Shown: piece by piece, positions 61,576 through 64,000 of the stretch
Position numbering within the stretch: the first letter of the stretch is position 1
Layout of the letters: each line of letters starts with the position of its first letter
Origin: Phyllobacterium sophorae
GTDB taxonomy: Bacteria > Pseudomonadota > Alphaproteobacteria > Rhizobiales > Rhizobiaceae
Assembly (NCBI RefSeq): GCF_003010965.1
Contig: NZ_PGGM01000012.1
Location: 1 to 64,000, forward strand
Reading direction: 5' to 3'
DNA length: 64,000 nucleotides
Program-made: the position numbers and the translations under genes
The notes under the pieces: generated by a model
Databases searched by the model: none
The model's input: only the letters and a program-made list of their open reading frames with translations
Told to the model about the DNA's origin: nothing

Positions 61576-62781
61576 CTACAGGCTGAGTGCTTGCTGAGGA
61601 TCGGCCGCGGCGAATGCAGCGTCACGGTCGGCTGGTGGATAAATCAGAGTACCATTGATCATCATCTTCATTGTTTTACCCTCGGCTCCTGTCAGCCAGA
61701 TCTTTCGATCCCTGCCCCGGGTGACGACCGCTCCAGCCGATCCCAGATCGAGGCAAGTCACATAGTGGGGTTGGCTGTAGGGGGTTGGACGCTGGCCCAG
61801 CAGATCTGCGGCAGCATTGTCACCCGCGGATTTTCCAGCGGGTATCGCATGCTGGCACGACATCAATGTATGATTGCCTTGATCATCGGTGGGCGCCACA
61901 GCGGCATCCCCTGCGGCAAATATTTTGGGCGCAGACGGCACACGTAGATCATGGTCCACGCGAAGTCGTCCGAGTTCGTCTCGCTCCGCCGAAATCTGCG
62001 CCGTAAGTGCGTTGGCGCGTACACCAGCAGTCCAGATGATCGTGCCGGCTTCAATATATTCGCCGTCGGCAGTTTTCAGACCGTCAGCGCTGATCACGGC
62101 CACCGCTGATCCGAGACGGTATTCGATGCCGAGTTCTGACAGAGCCTTGTCGATCACCGGCCGCGGTCCGCTGCCAAGGCCCGGGCCGATCGCGTCGGCC
62201 CGCTCGACGATCATGATCCTTATATTGGCGTCTGACCCCAGAACCTTCTTCAATCGGCCCGGAAGCTCCGTTGCGATCTCCAGTCCTGTGAAACCACCAC
62301 CGGCAACAATGACCGTATCGCGCTTCAGCGATGCCGGTTGCTGTGCCAGATTTTTAAGATGGACATCGAGAGCGGCAGCTTCGTCGCGTTGATCGACACT
62401 GAAGGCGTACTGACGAAGACCGGGAATGTCAGGACGAAACAATTTGCTTCCTGCCGCCATGACGAGCCGATGATAAGAGAGGGTCAGGCGTTCACCGGAT
62501 GCATTAATATAGTCAACCTCGTCCGTATTGGCGCGGATCGTCTCGACGCTACCTTGGATATATCGAACGCCGGTCTCTTCGAAGAGGTTCTCCAGCGAAG
62601 CAGTCATATCGTCGGGCGCAGCTTCGTACAGCCTTGGCCGGATCGTGAGTATCGGCTCTGGCGCAATCAAGGCCACTTCGATTGCACCGTCTTTGCTGCC
62701 CTCAATCTCAAGGCGACGGGCCGCAGCGAGCGCGCTCCACAGGCCGGCAAAACCGGCACCTATAATGAGTATGCGTTGCAT
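61576..62781 (-). CDS. NDH-2-like FAD/NAD(P)H oxidoreductase
   Basis: 401 residues. The FAD motif RILIIGAGFAGLWSALAAAR opens the chain, the NAD motif VIVAGGGFTGLEIATELPGR follows at about residue 158, and APKIFAAGDAAVAPTDDQGN is the C-terminal FAD contact. This is the type II NADH dehydrogenase or ferredoxin-reductase-like fold without a membrane helix, so it is cytosolic or peripheral. It is the second gene of the Rrf2-led set, 87 bp after the Rrf2 stop. The acceptor is unknown. Confidence 0.9.
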   Translation of the reverse strand: MQRILIIGAGFAGLWSALAAARRLEIEGSKDGAIEVALIAPEPILTIRPRLYEAAPDDMTASLENLFEETGVRYIQGSVETIRANTDEVDYINASGERLTLSYHRLVMAAGSKLFRPDIPGLRQYAFSVDQRDEAAALDVHLKNLAQQPASLKRDTVIVAGGGFTGLEIATELPGRLKKVLGSDANIRIMIVERADAIGPGLGSGPRPVIDKALSELGIEYRLGSAVAVISADGLKTADGEYIEAGTIIWTAGVRANALTAQISAERDELGRLRVDHDLRVPSAPKIFAAGDAAVAPTDDQGNHTLMSCQHAIPAGKSAGDNAAADLLGQRPTPYSQPHYVTCLDLGSAGAVVTRGRDRKIWLTGAEGKTMKMMINGTLIYPPADRDAAFAAADPQQALSL

Positions 62782-62868
62782 GATGGTTATCCTTTCAATC
62801 GGCGCACGAATGCCTTCGGCTCCGGCGGAGCCGATTTAGGTGTCCATAGGGTATGGAAAAACGACGGC

Positions 62869-63432
62869 TTAGTTTTCGTCGCTTCGGTGTCGGGCCTTTG
62901 GTTTTTTCAGGGCCACGACGCGCGTTTGTTCACGGGTATCGACCCGATCGGCAAACCACGTTTGGAGTTGTTCGGCGAAGCCGTCCGGGGCCTTGCGCGC
63001 GACCCCTTTCGTCAGATCGCGTATCGTGGTGCGGGCAAGTTCGTCACGCAGGGTCTTTTCTGCGCGCAGCATGACGGCGTGAATACTGCAGACACCGCTC
63101 GTCATCCAGGCTGGCGGCTTGTCTTTGAAGAGGGCGCAGCGCCCGCGGATGTCCTGACAGTCAAACAGTGGTTTTCTGCCCTCAACGGCGTCAATAACTT
63201 CGAGTACCGTGATTTCCTTGGAATCTCGCGCCAGCTTGTAGCCGCCGCGAATGCCTTCCGAAGCGGCGACGATCCCGGCCTTTTCCAGTTTCGGGAATAT
63301 CTTGGCAAGAAAGGATGGCGATACCCCCTGTAGTTCGGCAAGGTCACGGCTGCTTGCGGGTTGGGCAAGCGGCTGATCGAGCAACAATAAGCAGTGAAGA
63401 GCGTACTCAACGCCGGTTCCGAGATGTGCCAT
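62869..63432 (-). CDS. Rrf2-family regulator with three cysteines
   Basis: 187 residues from the ATG at 63432. The Rrf2 winged helix reads VEYALHCLLLLDQPLAQPAS, then LAELQGVSPSFLAKIFPKLE and AGIVAASEGIRGGYKLARDS. Cysteines at 92, 99 and 115 (DCQDIRGRCALF and GVCSIHAV) resemble the [Fe-S] ligands of NsrR/IscR-type members, so redox or NO sensing is plausible. A basic tail (KKPKARHR) ends the protein. It is first in the set with the FAD oxidoreductase. A 29-bp inverted repeat covers its start. Confidence 0.9.
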   Translation of the reverse strand: MAHLGTGVEYALHCLLLLDQPLAQPASSRDLAELQGVSPSFLAKIFPKLEKAGIVAASEGIRGGYKLARDSKEITVLEVIDAVEGRKPLFDCQDIRGRCALFKDKPPAWMTSGVCSIHAVMLRAEKTLRDELARTTIRDLTKGVARKAPDGFAEQLQTWFADRVDTREQTRVVALKKPKARHRSDEN

Positions 63433-63459
63433 AACGCAGACTATATTAGTCTGTGTTAT
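63431..63459. promoter_or_regulatory. Rrf2 autoregulatory operator over the start codon
   Basis: ATAACGCAGACTA (63431-63443) and TAGTCTGTGTTAT (63447-63459) are reverse complements with one mismatch, 3 bp apart. The dyad includes part of the Rrf2 start codon, so bound protein would block its own expression and that of the downstream genes. Confidence 0.75.
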
Positions 63460-63468
63460 AATTCGCAA

Positions 63469-64000
63469 GGACTTTTATCGCAATCACGCGGCCATAATAT
63501 CCCGCTTGAAAATGGAGGTGGAAAAATAGGAGCAAGGCGAGTTTCCGTTCCTCCTGGCGCAATCAATCCTGGCGAGTGACTGCTCTTCCCGCGTACACTG
63601 CGGCACCGCCGGATTGTTGGGATGTGGGGCGACTTTGGAAAGACGACGTCGCGGGGCACCTTTTTGCATAGTCTATTGCACGTTTGTTGGACAGCGAGAT
63701 TTCATACGTTTCTTTCGCCTCCCCGGGCGACATAGGAGCTAGGGCAACGCTTTATCCTGGATCGCCGCCCCGGTTGGAATCGTCATGTCGGGAAGCAAAA
63801 TTGCGGCGTAGTCGCTGTCCCCGATCCGTGCTCCGAATGTCGCATAAAGCCTCCTCTGGACCCGCACCTGGGAAATCTGCATTGAATGGGACTGCGGCTC
63901 GGTTCCTTTCAAGGCGAGGAATATTAACCCCGGGCGTTGTGAGGCATCATTGCATTTCTGTGTAGATGTTCGAGATCTTGTTCTGAAAAATCGCAATGTC
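63469..64000. other. Window end without a supported gene
   Basis: Frames on both strands (for example 63739-63996 minus) have no recognised family or ribosome site. Coding sequence extending beyond the window cannot be excluded. Confidence 0.4.

Noticed and set aside
63739..63996. Minus-strand 85-codon frame near the window end
   Set aside because: No ribosome site and no recognised family; coding status undecidable at the edge.

Overview
The window looks like an accessory region of an alphaproteobacterial genome, most likely Rhizobiales (Rhizobium/Agrobacterium-like). Grounds: a rhizobial-type groES-groEL pair behind a perfect CIRCE element, a ROSE-like RNA thermometer in front of an Hsp20 gene, DUF982 and DUF1127 proteins, an OhrR/MarR regulator, many divergent LysR/TetR/AraC regulators, and high-GC codon use. 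No rRNA, tRNA, CRISPR array or replication origin was seen. IS remnants and many gene fragments suggest a plastic plasmid, chromid or genomic-island setting. The species is not determinable from the sequence alone.

Layout. 0-5 kb: an IS3-family orfA edge, a DHA2/HlyD efflux pair with divergent TetR and operator, and a MarR gene with a probable leaderless promoter next to a 22-bp perfect palindrome and a small secreted protein. 5.6-9 kb: a MocR-type regulator diverging from DUF1127-TSUP exporter genes, then a MaoC-like hydratase. 9.7-17.5 kb: regulator-plus-redox modules (TetR/SDR, LysR with SnoaL-SDR, monooxygenase-DUF1772, OhrR/alpha-beta hydrolase) and a frameshifted K+ channel gene. 17.6-24.5 kb: a GMC oxidoreductase, AraC and LysR regulators, an NmrA protein and a dense run of deletion scars (SDR, aldo/keto reductase, GMC C-terminus, IS110). 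24.6-29.4 kb: an SsuABC/TauABC-type ABC transporter with a PrpF/GalD-like isomerase and a divergent LysR.

29.6-41 kb is a stress and proteostasis island. It holds a cold-shock protein, DHFR-like and COG4315 proteins, two DUF982 proteins, a 28-residue membrane peptide gene, a DegP/HtrA protease, GroEL/GroES under CIRCE, four small conserved-looking proteins, two Hsp20 chaperones (one behind a ROSE hairpin) and an SPW-repeat membrane protein. Its content parallels the transmissible protein-quality-control/heat-resistance loci of other Proteobacteria.

42-54.6 kb: an AraC regulator with a two-subunit molybdenum hydroxylase (isoquinoline 1-oxidoreductase type), a decayed second molybdenum hydroxylase, a TetR-controlled RND efflux pair, and a cyclic-nucleotide-binding/thioredoxin-reductase-like fusion without the CxxC pair. 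54.6-64 kb: decayed dehydrogenase fragments, an NmrA/LysR pair, a Fic protein followed by a broken OLD-type ATPase whose Walker A lysine is replaced, and an Rrf2-controlled set (FAD oxidoreductase, SnoaL, frameshifted membrane protein) with an operator over the Rrf2 start codon.

The recurring theme is small regulator-plus-redox or efflux modules controlled by inverted repeats, consistent with toxicant, electrophile and heat tolerance. Pseudogenes and single-base frameshifts are unusually frequent.
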